64,000 bases of DNA from Pseudobdellovibrionaceae bacterium (lineage in GTDB: Bacteria > Bdellovibrionota > Bdellovibrionia > Bdellovibrionales > JAMPXM01). A program made the position numbers and the translations under genes. The notes beneath the pieces were generated by a model that saw only the letters and a program-made list of their open reading frames with translations, did not search any database and was not told the DNA's origin. The stretch is from positions 1 to 64,000 of the forward strand of contig CANHQR010000002.1 in the NCBI GenBank assembly GCA_947462815.1, given 5' to 3'. Of the stretch, positions 46,919 through 57,919 are shown piece after piece (the stretch's first letter is position 1; each line of letters begins with the position of its first letter).

Positions 46919-49828
46919 GTGGCAAAACCCAAGAACTCCGCGTTCAGCGGAGGCGTTCCCGCATCCCGTAACGTTGAATCCCGCGCCCCTGCATCAGATT
47001 TGAAATCCACGACCGGCAAAGACTTGTCGCAGTCGCCGATCCGCGCACCCAAAGAAGTGCTCGATCGAATCATGGGTCGCGTCCACTACATGACCACACA
47101 GATGATATGGCTTGCGAATAATCGTGAGAAAGATAAGGGCGATCCCAAAGTCGGCGGCCATCCCGCGGCTTGTGCATCTTCTCTGCACATCATGGGTGCA
47201 CTCCACCTGGCGGTCAAAACTGGCTTCGACTACATTGCCAATAAGCCCCATGCGGCGCCCGTCGATCACACCTATAATTATCTATTGAATCTATTTCTGA
47301 ACAGCGACGACTCTCGGTTCACCCAAGCCGAGCGCGATCTCGCGATGCATGGGCTGCGCAAGTTCTCCGAAAATGGTGAGCCTGTATTTCAGTCCTACCA
47401 TTCCGCGTATGATGCCGATCATCATGGCTTCTTACCGACAGGAACCGTTGGCATTCCGCCGGTGAATGCCGGTTACCTCGCCCACGCCTACCGCTTCGCT
47501 CGGGAGCACGGCTATGAAGTGCCCGATGCCCACTTTTGGTGTTTGCTCGGCGACTCAGAATTTCGTGAAGGCTCTCTCTTTGAAGCCATTCCCGACTTTG
47601 CTGAGCGCGAACTCGGCAATCTGACTTGGATCGTCGATTACAATCGTCAATCACTCGACGGTCACCGCATCACCAACAAAGACATCATGGGCGGCACGGA
47701 CGACAAGCGCATCGCGCGAACCATGCTGGCCAATGGTTGGGACGTGATTCAGGTTCAACACGGTCACAAACGCCTCGAGCTGTTCCGTCGTGCCCACGGC
47801 GAGGTCTTCAAGCGCTTCCTCGAGGACGAACTTCAGGATTATGAATTTCAAGCTCTTTTGCTTGTACAAGATGTCGCGGCCCTACGATTAGGTCTGCTGA
47901 AGTCGCATGCTCACTTGGCGGAATTCCTCAAGGGCGTATCGGATCTCGAATTGTTTTTGGCCCTGCGCGATCTCGGCGGCCACGACATCATCGCCTTGGC
48001 GCAAGCCATGCTGAAATCCAAAGAGAATCCGCGCAAACCCACTATGATCATCGCCCACACCCTCAAAGGCTGGGGCCTTCGCAGCGCGGCCGCTCAAGGA
48101 AACCACTCGTCGCTGCCGACACAAGAAGAAGTCGATCAATTGCGCGAGGCCCAAGGCTTGCCCTCCGATCGATTGTTTGCCCCCTTTGACGAAGGCACGT
48201 CGGAGTCGGCCTTCCTCAAAGAACGCGGCGACAAACTGTACAACGAAATCCTCACTCAACATGCTCTGCGCGACCGCAATCGCGCGATGTTCGATCAGCG
48301 GCTTCGTGAATACGGCGAAATCCCCGTCAGCATGGGAATTTCACTCAAAATGGCGCAGTACCCGCACACGCAGTGGATGCTCGGCCAGTTAACTGCGAAG
48401 CTCACGCGGATCGCGAACTCTTCGCTCGAGGGCGATAAGCCGCTACCCGCAGATGAGCGGCCCTGGAAAACGCCGGCTGAACTCTTCGTGACCATGGCCC
48501 CCGACGTCGGCACCTCGACCAATCTCAATCCCGCAATGGACGGCAAAATCTTCGGTGCTCCCGTCGTCGCGGATGTCGAAAGCGAACTGGGTGTTAAGGA
48601 TCGTAAAGCTCCCGACTTGGTTCCTGGCGAAGACAATTCGGATCGCTTCATCCGCTTCGAGATCGCCGAAAGCAATGTGATGTCTTGCGTTGGCTCCTAC
48701 GGCAAAGTTCGCGAGTTCCTCGGCATTCCGATTCTGCCGCTGATGACGGTCTACGACTTCTTCATCAAGCGAGCCCACGATCAGTACTTCTACAATCTGT
48801 ATTGGAAATCTTCCTTCATCTGCGTGGGTACGCCGTCGGGCGTGACGCTTTCTCCGGAAGGCGCTCAACATGGTTGGAAGTCCGACTTCCAAATTCCCAA
48901 CCAAATCACTTGGGAGCCCTTCTTCTGCCAAGAACTCGATTGGATCTTATCCGATGCGGTTCGCCGCCACGTCTTTTACGACAACGAAGGCCGCAGCGGT
49001 GTGCTCATCCGCGGCGTCACTCGCGGTGTCGAACAAAAGATGTTCGCTCAATACTTGAAGCGACAGGCTCGCTTTAAGACGGACCCCCACGCGATCCTTC
49101 ACGCCACAGGCTTTGAAGTAACCGGTGCCATCGACGAAGCCCAAGTTCCTGCAGTCGGCGAAGACGAAATGTTCGAAGCCATTCGTCAGGATGTGCTGGC
49201 GGGCGCCTATTACCTGGTCGATTACCGCGGCTACGCGGGATACATGCCCGGCGATAATGTGGTGAACATCTTCGCCCTCGGCAGCCTCACGACCGAAGCT
49301 CTCAAGGCCAGCGACGCACTCCTTCGTCGAGGCATTTATGCGAATGTTATCGTGGTGACATGCACCGACCTACTCTTGGGCGTGCAGGCTCACCATGACG
49401 ATTACGCCGTTTTGCGCCAGCGCCTCGGCCTCAATGCCGATCTGCATCTGACACCCGAGTCGATCGAAGCGCTTCGCCAAGGCGATCCTGCACAGCTGGT
49501 GACTCTGTCGGGACGTCGGGTGCCTTGCGTGAGCGTGCATGATGGCGAGCCCGGTTTGCTCGACAACATCGGCTCGATCTTGGGTGTACGTCACGAAACG
49601 CTCGCGGTGCGCAAGCACTCTAAGTGCGGTCGGCCCAGCGAAATCTACCGCTATCATCACCTCGATGCCGACTCGATCATCGAGGCGGTGGGCAAGGTTC
49701 TCTCGGAAACGGCGCTTGAGCGCGTGCAAGTGCCAGCAGCTTTGGCCCTCCAGGTACCGCAGATGGTGGCGTCACCCGTCGCCGATTGGCGGTCTCTCTG
49801 GCCGGATCGTCCGAGCGACACGCACTGA
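46919..49828 (+). CDS. Homodimeric (AceE-like) pyruvate/2-oxoacid dehydrogenase E1
   Basis: VHYMTTQMIWLANNREKDKGDPKVGGHPAACASSLHIMGALHL; TPP region LLGDSEFREGSLFEAIPDFAERELGNLTWIVDYNRQSLDG; HTLKGWGL; AceE-sized (969 aa, GTG start). Confidence 0.82.
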   Translation: MAKPKNSAFSGGVPASRNVESRAPASDLKSTTGKDLSQSPIRAPKEVLDRIMGRVHYMTTQMIWLANNREKDKGDPKVGGHPAACASSLHIMGALHLAVKTGFDYIANKPHAAPVDHTYNYLLNLFLNSDDSRFTQAERDLAMHGLRKFSENGEPVFQSYHSAYDADHHGFLPTGTVGIPPVNAGYLAHAYRFAREHGYEVPDAHFWCLLGDSEFREGSLFEAIPDFAERELGNLTWIVDYNRQSLDGHRITNKDIMGGTDDKRIARTMLANGWDVIQVQHGHKRLELFRRAHGEVFKRFLEDELQDYEFQALLLVQDVAALRLGLLKSHAHLAEFLKGVSDLELFLALRDLGGHDIIALAQAMLKSKENPRKPTMIIAHTLKGWGLRSAAAQGNHSSLPTQEEVDQLREAQGLPSDRLFAPFDEGTSESAFLKERGDKLYNEILTQHALRDRNRAMFDQRLREYGEIPVSMGISLKMAQYPHTQWMLGQLTAKLTRIANSSLEGDKPLPADERPWKTPAELFVTMAPDVGTSTNLNPAMDGKIFGAPVVADVESELGVKDRKAPDLVPGEDNSDRFIRFEIAESNVMSCVGSYGKVREFLGIPILPLMTVYDFFIKRAHDQYFYNLYWKSSFICVGTPSGVTLSPEGAQHGWKSDFQIPNQITWEPFFCQELDWILSDAVRRHVFYDNEGRSGVLIRGVTRGVEQKMFAQYLKRQARFKTDPHAILHATGFEVTGAIDEAQVPAVGEDEMFEAIRQDVLAGAYYLVDYRGYAGYMPGDNVVNIFALGSLTTEALKASDALLRRGIYANVIVVTCTDLLLGVQAHHDDYAVLRQRLGLNADLHLTPESIEALRQGDPAQLVTLSGRRVPCVSVHDGEPGLLDNIGSILGVRHETLAVRKHSKCGRPSEIYRYHHLDADSIIEAVGKVLSETALERVQVPAALALQVPQMVASPVADWRSLWPDRPSDTH

Positions 49829-49844
49829 GCGGGAAACGACGCAC

Positions 49845-50522
49845 GTGATTCATCTGATCATCTTTGATTTAGACGGAACCCTCGTGGATTCAGCCGGCGA
49901 CATCGTCGCCGCCTTCCACGAGCTGACCGATCGCCGTGGGGTCCCACGACTTCCCGATGCGCATGTCCGCAACGCCATCGGCGAAGGTCTGCGCGCGCTG
50001 ATGATGAAGTGCTTGCCGCGCGAACTGGCCGATCCGCGACTCGCTCAAGAAATCGATCAGGAGTTCTACGAGCTTTATGAGAAACGCGTGCTCGACACCA
50101 CTCGTCCCTACCCGGGGGTGATTCAGCAGCTCCAGAGGCTCTCTGAGAATCATCGAATTGCCATCGTAACCAATAAACATGAGGCGCTAGCTCACAAAAG
50201 CCTCGAGTTCCCGGGCCTGAAAGAGTTGCCTTGGGTCAAGGTCGTCGGCGCCGACACCTACAGCGAACGCAAACCTCACCCGCTCCCCCTCCAGGAGGTC
50301 ATGCGGATCGCCGGCGTTCAACCGCACCAGACACTGATGGTCGGTGACGGTATTCCCGACATGAAGGCCGCTCAGGCCGCCCGAGTCCACTCAGTGGCCT
50401 GTACCTACGGTTACGCGCGAACCGAACTACTCCTTGAGCACGAACCCAGCTTGCTCATGAGTGCCTTTACAGAATTTGACAGAATTCTCGATCAAGCCAA
50501 AGGGCTCTCTCAACGCATTTGA
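49845..50522 (+). CDS. HAD-superfamily hydrolase, phosphoglycolate-phosphatase-like
   Basis: IHLIIFDLDGTLVDSAGDI (DxDGT); IAIVTNKHEALA; TLMVGDGIPDMKAAQAARV. Start revised to GTG at 49845. Confidence 0.85.
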   Translation: MIHLIIFDLDGTLVDSAGDIVAAFHELTDRRGVPRLPDAHVRNAIGEGLRALMMKCLPRELADPRLAQEIDQEFYELYEKRVLDTTRPYPGVIQQLQRLSENHRIAIVTNKHEALAHKSLEFPGLKELPWVKVVGADTYSERKPHPLPLQEVMRIAGVQPHQTLMVGDGIPDMKAAQAARVHSVACTYGYARTELLLEHEPSLLMSAFTEFDRILDQAKGLSQRI

Positions 50523-50715
50523 TAGCCTCTCCCGGCGACGCGACCCAAAAGGCGCACTGCGCAGCTTTGACAGGATTGGGTTAGAACTCTAGACCGAACC
50601 CCTGAGTTTCGCTCAAAAGGCGAATGCATTCAGCTGGCATTCAGCTGGCCGAGCCAATCAACGTACGGCCGTCGGCGCTTAAACCGCCAGCACGGACAGG
50701 GTAAGGTGGGTGACT

Positions 50716-52599
50716 ATGAAGATCTTTGAAGTTTGGTCGGGAGCTTCCCAACACACAGTCAAGTCCGCGATCAAAACCACCAACAAAGCCTTCCGACCAC
50801 GCGGGAACACCGCCACATTCGTGCAAGTGTTGCTGGCCGGCGCGGTCGCGATCGCCATGGCGATCACGGGTTGTACCAAAAAGCGATTCGATGCCAACGA
50901 CAACACTCTGAATATCGGCATACGCGCGAACGTCAAAGGCTTGGACCCGATCAATGCCAACGACATGTACTCCGCGACGGTGATCGCGCAGATCTACGAA
51001 GGCTTGGTGGAGTACAACTATCTTAAGCGACCTTTCGCCGTTCAGCCGGCCATGGCCGAGGCCTTGCCGGAGATTTCCGCAGACGGTCTCACCTTCACCT
51101 TCAAGATCAAAAAGGGCATTAAGTTCCATGACAATCCGGCCTTCCCTGATGGCAAAGGCCGCGAAGTCACAGCCAACGATTTCATCTACAGCTGGAAACG
51201 ATTGGCCGATCCCCGCAACACCAGCGAGGGTTGGTGGATCTTGGATGGCAAGATCAAAGGTCTGAACGAGTGGGCGACAGCCGTTAAGGCGGAAAAGGCC
51301 GATTACGATACGCCCGTCGAGGGCCTCCAGGCGCCGGATTCCCACACTCTCGTGGTGAAGCTCACCGGCCCGTATCATCAGCTGATGAACGTTTTGACGA
51401 TGCCCTTTGCGGCAGCTGTGCCGAAGGAGGCTGTCGCCAAATACGGCAAAGAATTCCTCAACAATCCCGTCGGCTCAGGCCCCTACATGCTCAAGTCGGA
51501 TAAGGATTGGGTTCGCAACTCGAAAATCACGTTGCAGAAGAACCCCAATTACCGACCCGCGACCTATCCGACTGAAGGCATGCCCGGTGACGCCGAGGCC
51601 GGACTGCTCGCCGACGCCGGCAAGTCATTGCCTTTCGCCGATAAGCTCGTCTTCACCGAAATTATCGAAGATCAGCCGCGATGGCAGAATGGTCTCAAGG
51701 GCAACTTCGACTACTTCGACATTCCGAAGGACAACTTCGATTCGACCATTAAGGACGGCAAGCTGGTCCCCGAGCTGCAAGCGAAGGGCATCAAGTTGCA
51801 CATCGATCCCTCGCTGGATGTCACTTACATCGGCATCAACATGACGGACCCGATGCTCGGTAAAAACAAGGCTCTCCGCCAGGCCATGTCGATGGCCTTC
51901 GACCGTGAGACGCAAATCAAAAAGTTCGCCAACGGTCGTGGCATCCCCGCTCAGGGTCCGATTCCCCCTGGAATCGCAGGCTATGATGATTCCTATAAGA
52001 ACCCGCACACCCAGTTTAGCGTCGAAGCGGCAAAAGCCAAACTTGCTGAGGCGGGCTTCCCGGGTGGCCGAAGTAAAGACGGCAAGCAGCTCGAGTTCAC
52101 CTATGAAGGTGGCAGCGACTCGACGGCGCGCCAGCAAGCGGAGTTCTTCGCCCAGCGAATGGATGCGATTGGCATCAAGATCAACATCAACGCCAACTCT
52201 TGGCCTCAGCTCCAAGAGAAGATCAAATCCAAGAAGGCCCAACTTTTTGGCATTGCATGGGGTGCGGATTATCCAGATGCCCAGAACTTCTTCCAGCTTT
52301 TCTACTCGAAGAATGCTCCCCCCGGTCCGAACGACTCGGTTTTCACCAATGCCGAGTTTGACAAACTTTATGAGCGCTCCTTGAAGCTCAAAGATTCGGC
52401 CGAGCGCACAGCTCTCTACCACCAAATGCGCGACATCGTGGCCAACGAAACCCCCTGGATCTTCATCTCACACCGTACGGGCTATCGCCTGACTCACGGC
52501 TGGTTGAACAACTTCAAGTGGACCGAAGTGGGTTACGACTATCCGAAATACTGGCGCGTGGACGCCAAAAAGCGCGCTGAATTGGGCCAAAAGCTTTAA
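50716..52599 (+). CDS. oppA: Oligopeptide ABC transporter substrate-binding lipoprotein
   Basis: LLAGAVAIAMAITGCTKKRFDANDNTLNIGIRANVKGLDPINANDMYSATVIAQIYEGLVEYN...; family 5 SBP pattern; followed by oppBCDF. Confidence 0.9.
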   Translation: MKIFEVWSGASQHTVKSAIKTTNKAFRPRGNTATFVQVLLAGAVAIAMAITGCTKKRFDANDNTLNIGIRANVKGLDPINANDMYSATVIAQIYEGLVEYNYLKRPFAVQPAMAEALPEISADGLTFTFKIKKGIKFHDNPAFPDGKGREVTANDFIYSWKRLADPRNTSEGWWILDGKIKGLNEWATAVKAEKADYDTPVEGLQAPDSHTLVVKLTGPYHQLMNVLTMPFAAAVPKEAVAKYGKEFLNNPVGSGPYMLKSDKDWVRNSKITLQKNPNYRPATYPTEGMPGDAEAGLLADAGKSLPFADKLVFTEIIEDQPRWQNGLKGNFDYFDIPKDNFDSTIKDGKLVPELQAKGIKLHIDPSLDVTYIGINMTDPMLGKNKALRQAMSMAFDRETQIKKFANGRGIPAQGPIPPGIAGYDDSYKNPHTQFSVEAAKAKLAEAGFPGGRSKDGKQLEFTYEGGSDSTARQQAEFFAQRMDAIGIKININANSWPQLQEKIKSKKAQLFGIAWGADYPDAQNFFQLFYSKNAPPGPNDSVFTNAEFDKLYERSLKLKDSAERTALYHQMRDIVANETPWIFISHRTGYRLTHGWLNNFKWTEVGYDYPKYWRVDAKKRAELGQKL

Positions 52600-52616
52600 G
52601 GATTCAGTACGGAAAG

Positions 52617-52650
52617 GGCGCGCTGAAGCCTTGAGCGCGCCTCTTGCTTT
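52617..52650 (+). terminator. Hairpin/attenuator between oppA and oppB
   Basis: GGCGCGCT-gaagccttg-AGCGCGCC followed by tcttgcttt. Confidence 0.6.
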
Positions 52651-52879
52651 GGTAGATCCATCTGACCGCGAACACGTTCGACTCAAAACGGGGATCCGGG
52701 AAGAACCATAAAGTTATTCAATTCCCAGAGCCTCGGTTTGACAGGACAATCGCGACGCAGCATGTATGGTCGATGCCGCTGAGCGCTGCGCGACTGGCAA
52801 GAGATTCATAACCCAGACCACCAGCATCGAGCGGCAGCAGAACACGGTTCGTTCAATCACAGCTCCGGCTTGGAGGCGC

Positions 52880-53815
52880 ATGATCGGATACGCGATTCGT
52901 CGTATTCTCTATATGATCCCCATCTTGTTCGGTGTGACGATATTGACCTTCACGCTGTTCAACGTTTTTGGCGGCGATCCGGCTCGTCGATATGCCGGTA
53001 AGCACGCGACCGAAGAACAAGTGCAAGTGATCCGCGCCGAATTGGGCCTCGATCGCTCCCTACCCGCCCAATACGTTTATTTTGTGAAGCAGATTGCCAC
53101 CTTCGATTACGGTCGATCATGGGCCTCCAAACAGTTGATCTCCACGATGATCACGGATGGCATCGGTGCAACGCTTTCGCTGACGGCTCCGGCCTTTGCG
53201 GCCTCGACGATCTTCTGCATTTTGTTGGCTCTCTTTTCGGTTTACGGGCGCGGCACCTTCTTCGACCGCGGCATCGTCGTCACATGCCTGGGACTCATGA
53301 GTATCAGCTCATTGGTCTACATCTTGGCTCTTCAATACCTGCTCGCGTTTCGCGGCGGCATGTTTCCGATTTCGGGTTGGGATCCTTCATGGGCTGGGCG
53401 CTGGGAGTACCTCACACTCCCTTGGATCATCATGTTCGTGCTTTCTCTGGGACCCAATATCTTGATTTTCCGCACCGTCATTATGGACGAGGCCTTCCAG
53501 GACTACGCGCGAACCGCGCGGGCCAAAGGCTTGGCTGAAAAGCACGTCTACGCCAAACACATTCTCAAGAACGCGATGATCCCCATCATCACGGTCGTCG
53601 TCATTGAAATGCCGGTTCTGATCTCGGGTTCTGTTTTGATCGAGAACTTTTTCGGCATTCCCGGCCTCGGCGGCACGATGATCAAGGCTCTGAACGACTC
53701 GGACTTCCCGGTCATCAAAGCCTTCACGGTGATGTCGGCTGTGGTCTACATGCTGTTCAATTTGCTGAGCGATTTGCTCTACAGCGCGGTCGATCCGCGC
53801 GTGAAGTTGGGGTGA
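52880..53815 (+). CDS. oppB: Oligopeptide ABC transporter permease
   Basis: MIGYAIRRILYMIPILFGVTILTFTLF; EAA-loop IMDEAFQDYARTARAKGLAEKHVYAKHILKNAMIPIITV. Confidence 0.92.
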   Translation: MIGYAIRRILYMIPILFGVTILTFTLFNVFGGDPARRYAGKHATEEQVQVIRAELGLDRSLPAQYVYFVKQIATFDYGRSWASKQLISTMITDGIGATLSLTAPAFAASTIFCILLALFSVYGRGTFFDRGIVVTCLGLMSISSLVYILALQYLLAFRGGMFPISGWDPSWAGRWEYLTLPWIIMFVLSLGPNILIFRTVIMDEAFQDYARTARAKGLAEKHVYAKHILKNAMIPIITVVVIEMPVLISGSVLIENFFGIPGLGGTMIKALNDSDFPVIKAFTVMSAVVYMLFNLLSDLLYSAVDPRVKLG

Positions 53816-53818
53816 GGT

Positions 53819-54727
53819 ATGCGCGCACAAGCTACAGATCCCATGAGCCTGGCCTCGTCCTCGCCCGTACCGCAAACCGTCCAACAAAACTCCTTGTGGT
53901 GGGACGCTTTCCGACGATTCAAGCGCAATAAAATCGGGGTGATCTCGCTCTTCACCATTTTGGTCTATGTGTTGATCGCCATTGGCTCAGCAACGGGCTT
54001 GCTCTATCCCGAAGCGGGACAGGGCGAACAGTATTTGCCGATGTCCTGGGAACATCCTTTTGGAACCGACATCTTTGGCCGCGACATTTTGGGTCGCGCC
54101 GTGCACGGAACCTCGACGGCCATCTCGATTGGCTTGCTCGCCTCGTCGCTTTCCCTGATCATCGGCGTGGTACTGGGAGCCTTAGCGGGCTACTTTGGCA
54201 AGAAAGTCGATGCCGCCGTGGTTTGGCTCTACACCGTCGTCGATTCCGTTCCCTACATTTTGCTCATTCCGGCGCTCACTTTTGTTTTGGGTCGCGGCCT
54301 CATCAATGTCTTCATCGCCGTCGGCTTGACCAGCTGGGTGACGACCGCTCGCTTGGTTCGAGGCGAATTCATGAAGCACAAAGATCGCGATTACGTTTTG
54401 GCCGCCCATGCGATCGGTGCGGGAGATGGACGCAAGATATTTGGCCATATTTTGCCCAACGTGGCTCATCTCGCTTTCGTGCAGTTCGGCTTGGGCTTTG
54501 TCGCGGCCATCAAAATCGAAGTCATCCTGAGCTATTTGGGTTTGGGTGTTGATCCCTCACAGCCCAGTTGGGGCCTGATGATCGATGACGCCAAGAACGA
54601 GCTCGCTCGACCTTTTTTTGGGAATCTGGCGGCGGCAACTTTGTTTATGTTTGGACTGATCTTGGCGTTCAATCTGTTTAATGACGCACTGAGAGAGGCG
54701 CTCGACCCCAAGATGAAGAACAAGTGA
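53819..54727 (+). CDS. oppC: Oligopeptide ABC transporter permease
   Basis: HPFGTDIFGRDILGRAVHGTSTAISIGLLAS; EFMKHKDRDYVLAAHAIGAGDGRKIFGHILPNV. Confidence 0.92.
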   Translation: MRAQATDPMSLASSSPVPQTVQQNSLWWDAFRRFKRNKIGVISLFTILVYVLIAIGSATGLLYPEAGQGEQYLPMSWEHPFGTDIFGRDILGRAVHGTSTAISIGLLASSLSLIIGVVLGALAGYFGKKVDAAVVWLYTVVDSVPYILLIPALTFVLGRGLINVFIAVGLTSWVTTARLVRGEFMKHKDRDYVLAAHAIGAGDGRKIFGHILPNVAHLAFVQFGLGFVAAIKIEVILSYLGLGVDPSQPSWGLMIDDAKNELARPFFGNLAAATLFMFGLILAFNLFNDALREALDPKMKNK

Positions 54728-54796
54728 GCCAATGTTAGATTTTGTGGCTCTGGTTTCGGGTTCTGGTTTTTGGCTTGATTTGAACTGAGGGTGAAT

Positions 54797-55810
54797 ATGT
54801 CGACTTTGTTGGAAGTCAAAAATCTCAAGACGGGTTTTAAGACGGACGACGGGCACTTTTTGGCCGTCGACGACGTCAGCTTCAAAGTCGAGGCCGGTAA
54901 AACCCTTGGCATTGTGGGAGAGTCAGGTTGCGGCAAATCAGTGACCTCGCTGTCCATCATGCGTCTGATCCCCAATCCCCCGGGAAAAATCGAAGGTGGC
55001 GAGATTTTGTTCAACGGACGAAATCTCCTTCAACTGAGCGACGAAGAAATGCGGAAGATTCGCGGTAACGATATCGCGATGATTTTTCAAGAGCCCATGA
55101 CCTCGCTGAACCCGGTATTCACAATCGGCAATCAGATCGGCGAAGCCATTGAACTTCACCAATCGCATCTCTCCAAAGCCCAGGTTCGTGAAAAAACGAT
55201 TGAGATGCTCCAACTCGTGGGTATTCCGGAAGCCGGCAAACGCGTCGACGATTACCCTCATCAACTCTCAGGCGGTATGCGCCAACGCGTGATGATCGCC
55301 ATGGCCCTGTCCTGCAATCCCAAACTGCTGATTGCGGACGAGCCCACGACGGCACTCGATGTGACCATTCAGGCGCAAATCTTGGACCTGATCCGCAAGT
55401 TACAAAAGGAGTTCAACGCTTCGATGATTCTCATCACCCATGATTTGGGTGTCGTTGCGGAAACTTGTGACGAGGTCGCCGTCATGTACGCCGGTAAAAT
55501 TGTCGAGTACGGAACGGCCGAGGACATTTTCTACCGCCCAAAACATCGATACACCCAAGGCTTGCTCAACTCGATCCCACATTTTGAGACGGGACACCGT
55601 CGCGAGCGCTTGGAGACGATCCCCGGTCTCGTGCCTTCGATGTTCAAGCTGCCCAAAGGCTGTCGCTTCCAAGATCGCTGTAAGTTCGCTCAGGACGACT
55701 GCCGCGCTCAAGAACCAAAGCTCGCTGCACAAACTGGCCCTAGCGGCAAACATGTTGCGGCCTGCTTCCATCCTGCCACTGAAGTTCGCGCTCAGGAGGC
55801 TCACACATGA
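54797..55810 (+). CDS. oppD: Oligopeptide ABC transporter ATPase
   Basis: Walker [39 protein letters not shown]. Confidence 0.93.
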   Translation: MSTLLEVKNLKTGFKTDDGHFLAVDDVSFKVEAGKTLGIVGESGCGKSVTSLSIMRLIPNPPGKIEGGEILFNGRNLLQLSDEEMRKIRGNDIAMIFQEPMTSLNPVFTIGNQIGEAIELHQSHLSKAQVREKTIEMLQLVGIPEAGKRVDDYPHQLSGGMRQRVMIAMALSCNPKLLIADEPTTALDVTIQAQILDLIRKLQKEFNASMILITHDLGVVAETCDEVAVMYAGKIVEYGTAEDIFYRPKHRYTQGLLNSIPHFETGHRRERLETIPGLVPSMFKLPKGCRFQDRCKFAQDDCRAQEPKLAAQTGPSGKHVAACFHPATEVRAQEAHT

Positions 55811-56817
55811 GTCAGCCCCTCATTCAGATCAAAGACTTGGTCAAGTCCTTCCCCATTAAGGGTGGCCTTTTTGGTCGCGAAGTCGCCAGCGTGAAAGCCG
55901 TGAGCGGCGTGAATCTTGAAATTCGCAAAGGCGAGACGCTCGGCCTGGTCGGCGAATCGGGCTGCGGAAAATCAACACTGGGCCGATGTGTGATTCGCCT
56001 CATTGAGCCCACCAGCGGACAGGTTCTGTTGGATGGCAAAGACATCACACAGACGCGGGGTGAAGAGCTACGAGCTCTCCGCCGACGCATGCAAATCATC
56101 TTTCAGGATCCCTATGCATCGCTGAACCCACGAATGACGGTGGGCTCGATCATTTCGGAGCCGCTCGAGATCCACAAACTCTTCGACTCGAAAAAGGATC
56201 GCGATGACCGCGTGAAGCAGCTCATCGAGACGGTGGGTCTACGTCCCGAACACATCAACCGCTACCCTCATGAGTTCTCTGGGGGTCAGCGCCAGCGGAT
56301 CGGCATTGCTCGAGCTTTGGCTGTAGAACCCGAGTTCATCGTTTGCGACGAACCCGTATCGGCTCTCGACGTATCGATTCAAGCGCAGGTCATCAACTTG
56401 CTGATGGATCTGCAGCAGAAGTTGGGTCTGACCTATCTGTTCATCGCCCATGATTTGAAGGTGGTGGAGCACATCTCCAACCGCGTGGCCGTTATGTACT
56501 TAGGTCGCGTGGTTGAGATCGCTGAAAGCGAAGAACTCTACAAGCACCCTACGCATCCCTACACGCGAGCTCTGCTTTCGGCGATTCCGACACCCACGCC
56601 AAAGAAGAACACAGATCGCATCATTTTGACGGGCGACGTGCCTTCGCCGATTCGTCCACCGAGCGGTTGCCACTTCCATCCGCGGTGCCCGATCGCCAAT
56701 GACAAGTGCAAAACGGATGTCCCTCAGCTGGCGAATGTGCGCCCAGACCATCAAGCCTCGTGCTGGCGCAGTCATGAAAGCGCCAGCCTAATGAAGGCAG
56801 GACCCGCGCACCCCTGA
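55807..56817 (+). CDS. oppF: Oligopeptide ABC transporter ATPase
   Basis: Walker [40 protein letters not shown]. Confidence 0.93.
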   Translation: MSQPLIQIKDLVKSFPIKGGLFGREVASVKAVSGVNLEIRKGETLGLVGESGCGKSTLGRCVIRLIEPTSGQVLLDGKDITQTRGEELRALRRRMQIIFQDPYASLNPRMTVGSIISEPLEIHKLFDSKKDRDDRVKQLIETVGLRPEHINRYPHEFSGGQRQRIGIARALAVEPEFIVCDEPVSALDVSIQAQVINLLMDLQQKLGLTYLFIAHDLKVVEHISNRVAVMYLGRVVEIAESEELYKHPTHPYTRALLSAIPTPTPKKNTDRIILTGDVPSPIRPPSGCHFHPRCPIANDKCKTDVPQLANVRPDHQASCWRSHESASLMKAGPAHP

Positions 56818-56826
56818 GGTCGACTG

Positions 56827-57801
56827 ATGCAGACACAAAAGTCCCGCACGACGGCCCAAAAGGCATGGAAATTTTTGGGCCTGCTTGTGGCGGGCATCTG
56901 CATTTTGATCTTTTTGGGGCTGGCGCTGCTGCTGCAGAAACTGCCAGGCCCTTCGCAAATCGGACGACAGCTGTTTCAACCGAGTGTACCGAGGTCATCA
57001 TCCGCATCCACAATCTCCGAAGCCCTAGTCTCTCCCACTGCAGAGACCGCCTCGCCCCCTTCGGCCCAGCCCCCAGCAAAGACGGCTGACCCCGATCGTC
57101 AAAAGCGCGTTGAGGCCTTGTTCTTTGAACGCTTTGTCGAGCGTGCTGATCCAGATACTCAAGTCTGCGGATTGCTCGGCAACGATTCGCGGGCTTTCGC
57201 GGATGCGCGCGAATTCGGCGAAAATTTGGAGACTCAACTTTTGGGAGAATCGGCCATGGCTCCCGAAACTGAGGCCCTGCTGGCACCCATCGCGGTCACT
57301 TTGCGCGATCCAGCCGTGCAAGAGCTCCTGCGCGATGTGCGCGAGTCCATGTCTCGCGGCGAAGATGGTATCTTTCAGAAGGCTAAATTCTATGCTCAAA
57401 TCGGCCGAGCTTCTGCATCACTTCTCTCGCGAACGGAAGAGATCGAACGCGTGGCCAATCAAAGTTATGGACTCTACGTACTCGCCAAGGCGGCGAGACT
57501 GGATCCCGCGATTCGTCAGGATCCTGAAGTCGAGCGCAGTTGTCGCGAATACGAGGACGCCATCAATCGCCGACTCGCGACGAATTTGAATCTCGATCAA
57601 CTCGAGGGAATTCTCAAACGCCACAACATCGATCCGAAGTCCGTCGAGTTTGATCGCGAAATGCCCAATCAGGTGCAAATCGAATCCTCAGGAATGAACT
57701 TACAACTTCGCGTGCCGTGGATGGAGCGAGCGTTGAAAGTTCAACGTCCTTCGAGCGGAGTGCCCTCAGCGACACCGCCATCGTCAACTCAATCCATGTG
57801 A
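56827..57801 (+). CDS. Single-TM/exported protein of unknown function
   Basis: TM FLGLLVAGICILIFLGLALLLQ; helical C-terminal region; immediately downstream of oppF. Confidence 0.6.
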   Translation: MQTQKSRTTAQKAWKFLGLLVAGICILIFLGLALLLQKLPGPSQIGRQLFQPSVPRSSSASTISEALVSPTAETASPPSAQPPAKTADPDRQKRVEALFFERFVERADPDTQVCGLLGNDSRAFADAREFGENLETQLLGESAMAPETEALLAPIAVTLRDPAVQELLRDVRESMSRGEDGIFQKAKFYAQIGRASASLLSRTEEIERVANQSYGLYVLAKAARLDPAIRQDPEVERSCREYEDAINRRLATNLNLDQLEGILKRHNIDPKSVEFDREMPNQVQIESSGMNLQLRVPWMERALKVQRPSSGVPSATPPSSTQSM

Positions 57802-57919
57802 TATTGAGTTCGCATTCCGTACATCTGATTGATGATATTGAATTCATGATCTGCATCTCTACAAAGATCGACAGTCCACCTGAGGCCGATCGGTATCCCT
57901 CAACTCGAAGATTGCCGCG

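Noticed and set aside
51625-52425. 266-aa minus ORF antisense to oppA
   Set aside because: OppA family pattern is strong on plus; the minus frame lacks any recognisable domain.
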